Below are positions 61,455 to 64,000 of a DNA stretch of 64,000 bases, piece by piece. The notes under the pieces were generated by a model. It made no database searches. It saw nothing but the letters and a program-made list of their open reading frames with translations, and was not told the DNA's origin. Source of the DNA: Paraburkholderia bryophila (GTDB lineage Bacteria; Pseudomonadota; Gammaproteobacteria; Burkholderiales; Burkholderiaceae); NCBI RefSeq assembly GCF_013409255.1, contig NZ_JACCAS010000002.1, positions 1,612,001 to 1,676,000 on the forward strand, in the 5' to 3' direction. How positions within the stretch are numbered: position 1 is the stretch's first letter; each line of letters begins with the position of its first letter. The translations under genes and the position numbers were made by a program.

Positions 61455-63845
61455 ATGACTATCCGTCATCGCATCACGCTATTGGTTGTTTTGATGTTCG
61501 TCGCCTTGTCGGCGATCGGCGGCTACGCCGTTTATCAGACGCGCGGCAGCGCGGCCGACGTACGCAAGGTGACGGAAGGTGTGGTGCCCAGCGCGCTCGC
61601 CTCCGCCGACCTCGTCTCGCAAGTCAAGGACGTGCAACTTGCCACGATGACGCTGGTCTACGCGCCCGATGCCAACATGGTGACGCAGGCGCAGGACGAG
61701 CTGAAGAAGAAAAAAGCCTCGCTGCAACAGGCGCTCGCCTTGCAGGCTAAAGACGCCGCGAGCCACGCGCAGCAAGGTCTCGTTTCGCAGGCCAACGACA
61801 GCCTCGAGAACTATTTCTCCGCGATTACCGAAACGGCGAAGATGAAGGCCGACGGCAAGAACGAACTCGCCCAGGCCTATCTGTTCGCCAACGTCGCGCA
61901 ATACCGCGACGAACTCGAAGGCATCGTCGAGACCTTGCGCGTCGAGAAGAATCGCCAGAAAGACGACGCGATCACGGCGTTGAACGCCACGCTATCGACC
62001 ACCACCACGGCGATTGCTATCGTCACCGGTATCGCGATCATTCTGCTGACGTCGATCGGCTCGCTGCTGTACCGCCAGATCACACGCCCGCTGAGCCGCA
62101 TGCAGGCCATGATGAGCGAGATCGCGTCGAGCCAGGACTTCACGCGCCGCGTGCCGGTGGGCCGACTCGACGAGATCGGTCATTCGATCGTCGCGTTCAA
62201 CGGCATGATCGAGAAGATTCAGGAAAGCTCGGCGCAACTGAAGCAGAAAACCGCCGACATTCAGGCGATGTTGCAGAACATGCAGCAAGGTATTCTGACC
62301 GTGGTCGACGGCGCGGTGATCCACTCGGAGTACTCGGCGTATCTGGAAGACATCTTCGAAACCAAGGACATTGCCGGCCGGGGCCTGATGGACCTCGTGT
62401 TCGGCGACACCGATCTCGGTTCGGACGCGCTCTCGCAAGTCGATGCCGCCGCTCATGCGTGCCTTGGCGAAGACTGCATGAACTTCGTGTTCAATCAGCA
62501 TCTGCTGGTCGGCGAGATTTCGAAGCGCATGCCCGACGGTCGCGCGAAAATTCTCGACCTGAGCTGGTCGGCGATTACCGATGAAAACGACGTGATCGTG
62601 CGCTTGATGCTGTGCGTGCGCGACGTCACCGAATTGCGCAAGCTCGCGGCGGAAGCCAGCGAACAGCGTCGCCGTCTCGACATGATCGGCGAGATTCTCG
62701 CGGTCAGCGAAGAGAAGTTCCATCACTTCATCGAAAGCTCGGCCGGGTTCGTCAGCGAGAACGAGCGCATTATCCGCAAGCATTCGGAAGCGGATCACGC
62801 AGCGATCGTCGAGCTGTTCCGCAACATGCACACCATCAAGGGCAATGCGCGCACGTATAACCTGCAGCATCTGACCAACGTCGTCCACGAAACCGAGCAG
62901 AGCTATCACGAACTGCGCCAGCCGGATGCGGACCGCCCGTGGGATCAGGATCACCTGATGCAGGAATTGACGCGCGTGCGCGAAGCGATCGAAAGCTACG
63001 CGAAGATCAACGAACACAGCCTCGGCCGCAAGGGTAAGGGTCTGGCCAACGAAGCAGGCAACGCCGGCCGTTTCGTGATGGTCGAGAAAGACGACATTCA
63101 ACGCACGCTGAGCATGCTCGATCAAACCAACGCCGGCGAACTGCATGAACTGCAATCCATGCGCGACGCGATGCGCCGCACGCTGCGGGCGCTGGGTAGC
63201 GAGAGCGTGGCCGACGCGCTGTCGGGCGTGCTGGATTCGCTGCCGTCGCTCGCGAGCGAATTGGGCAAGCCGGCGCCGGACGTGCGGATCGACGACAACG
63301 GCTACCGTCTGCGTGGCCAGGCGGGCGGCACGCTGAACGACGTGTTCATGCATCTGCTGCGCAATTCGATGGACCACGGCATTGAAACCGCCGACATGCG
63401 CGGCGCACACGGCAAGACGCCGGCCGGCACGATCGATATCGAAGTCGGCGTGGACAGCGGTGCATTGCAGATCACGCTGAGCGATGACGGCCGCGGCCTC
63501 GCGCTCGAACGGATTCGCGGCATCGCGGCGGAACGCGGCTGGATCAACGGCGACGAAGCACTCAGCGACGAAGCGATTGCCGACTTCATTTTCCGGCCAG
63601 GCTTCTCGACTGCGGAAACGGTCACGGAAGTGTCGGGCCGCGGTGTCGGTATGGACGCGGTGCGTGCTTTCCTCAAGCGCGAGCACGGCAGCATCGAACT
63701 GCGTTTCACCGACGATCACAAGGGCGCGGCATTCCGTCAGTTCCAGACGATCGTCTGCCTGCCGGACAGCTTCGCGGTGGATACGCTCGGCGTGAACGCG
63801 CGCGGTGAAACCGGCGAGCTGCAACTCGACGCGATGGCGGACTGA
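61455..63845 (+). CDS. CheA-like membrane histidine kinase with HAMP and HPt domains
   Basis: 796 residues. Membrane helices at about 8-28 and 186-206 flank a helical MCP-type sensor; HAMP follows (ITRPLSRMQAMMSEIASSQDF). A PAS-like segment (about 270-395) leads to an HPt domain (FRNMHTIKGNARTYNLQHL, phospho-His about 459) and a CheA-type HATPase with N-box LRNSMDHGIET, DDGRGLAL and SGRGVGMDAVR. There is no CheW-binding domain and no receiver at the end, which is unusual for CheA. ATG at 61455 after GGGGGG. Partner regulator may be the next gene. Confidence 0.88.
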   Translation: MTIRHRITLLVVLMFVALSAIGGYAVYQTRGSAADVRKVTEGVVPSALASADLVSQVKDVQLATMTLVYAPDANMVTQAQDELKKKKASLQQALALQAKDAASHAQQGLVSQANDSLENYFSAITETAKMKADGKNELAQAYLFANVAQYRDELEGIVETLRVEKNRQKDDAITALNATLSTTTTAIAIVTGIAIILLTSIGSLLYRQITRPLSRMQAMMSEIASSQDFTRRVPVGRLDEIGHSIVAFNGMIEKIQESSAQLKQKTADIQAMLQNMQQGILTVVDGAVIHSEYSAYLEDIFETKDIAGRGLMDLVFGDTDLGSDALSQVDAAAHACLGEDCMNFVFNQHLLVGEISKRMPDGRAKILDLSWSAITDENDVIVRLMLCVRDVTELRKLAAEASEQRRRLDMIGEILAVSEEKFHHFIESSAGFVSENERIIRKHSEADHAAIVELFRNMHTIKGNARTYNLQHLTNVVHETEQSYHELRQPDADRPWDQDHLMQELTRVREAIESYAKINEHSLGRKGKGLANEAGNAGRFVMVEKDDIQRTLSMLDQTNAGELHELQSMRDAMRRTLRALGSESVADALSGVLDSLPSLASELGKPAPDVRIDDNGYRLRGQAGGTLNDVFMHLLRNSMDHGIETADMRGAHGKTPAGTIDIEVGVDSGALQITLSDDGRGLALERIRGIAAERGWINGDEALSDEAIADFIFRPGFSTAETVTEVSGRGVGMDAVRAFLKREHGSIELRFTDDHKGAAFRQFQTIVCLPDSFAVDTLGVNARGETGELQLDAMAD

Positions 63846-63889
63846 GCGCGGGTCGATGCGCGTCGCGATGAACTTCGCAAGGAAGGGTT

Positions 63890-64000
63890 GTGATTCAACA
63901 GTATGGTTTAGCGGCAGCAGCAGCCGGCAGCGCGATCACCGCGCTGCTGGCGTTTGCCCTCCACAAGCTGCATAGCGCGAAGCTGGCTGCACGTTTGCGT
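63890..64000 (+). CDS. Membrane-anchored protein (3' end beyond the window)
   Basis: 37 codons visible from a GTG at 63890, preceded by GGAAGGG. An Ala-rich hydrophobic segment (GLAAAAAGSAITALLAFAL) is followed by a basic stretch (HKLHSAKLAARLR), like an N-terminal membrane anchor. It lies 44 bp after the CheA-like kinase and is probably in its operon. Confidence 0.5.
   Translation, partial: MIQQYGLAAAAAGSAITALLAFALHKLHSAKLAARLR

Overview
The window is high-GC DNA typical of a Burkholderiaceae secondary chromosome, most likely Paraburkholderia. The main reasons are a ParA/ParB pair with 14-bp palindromic parS sites (TTTATGCGCATAAA), a plasmid-type Rep initiator beside a long iteron field, hopanoid (hpn) genes of the Burkholderia type, and many small Burkholderia-style hypothetical genes. 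I saw no rRNA, tRNA or CRISPR array.

Layout. (1) 1-10026: a 5'-truncated view of acylphosphatase, then the first hopanoid block: hpnA, an unknown gene, hpnC-hpnB, a second-type ispH, hpnM, and hpnN-mlaA. This covers precursor supply, squalene synthesis, and lipid export towards the outer membrane. (2) 10027-17175: an accessory island carrying an IS4-family element, a ribbon-helix-helix regulator, a glucosaminidase coupled to a secreted partner, and a minus-strand cassette that includes a protein with two HEPN-like motifs. (3) 17176-22080: the second hopanoid block, hpnD-hpnE-shc-hpnG, an overlapping operon. With hpnC/hpnB/hpnA/hpnN it gives FPP -> squalene -> hopene -> extended hopanoid -> export; hpnH is not in the window. 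(4) 22354-34859: a cheY-cheC-diguanylate cyclase operon, a hybrid histidine kinase, stress and oxidoreductase genes, an ECF sigma/anti-sigma pair, a GntP transporter and an ArsC-like protein. A trio of DnaA boxes lies at 29404-29465.

(5) 34860-43659: the replication and partition region. Four parS sites surround parA-parB. The rep gene runs convergently to parB. A 2.1-kb non-coding field holds about 18 same-direction copies of a 20-bp iteron (consensus TCCCGAAAAACCTCACCTTT). Next come a KfrA-like coiled-coil protein with an added C-terminal zinc ribbon and a tyrosine-recombinase-like protein that lacks most catalytic residues. (6) 43722-50041: metabolic and regulatory genes, including an XRE-cupin regulator divergent from kbl-tdh (threonine catabolism), yceI/TetR, an NTF2-like protein and a small outer-membrane-like protein.

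(7) 50373-58829: one 2818-residue NRPS with the order C-A-T-C-C-A-T-TE. Its two A-T halves are almost identical at DNA level and both read as leucine-type. (8) 58845-59351: a second field of iteron-like repeats, inverted relative to the first and partly on a 38-bp period, about 17 kb from the origin. (9) 59408-64000: an AlkD-like glycosylase, a DNA/RNA non-specific nuclease, a CheA-like kinase and the start of a membrane protein.

The observations I would follow first are the second inverted iteron field, the HEPN-containing cassette, the glucosaminidase/secreted-partner pair, and the NRPS with tandem condensation domains and duplicated adenylation domains.
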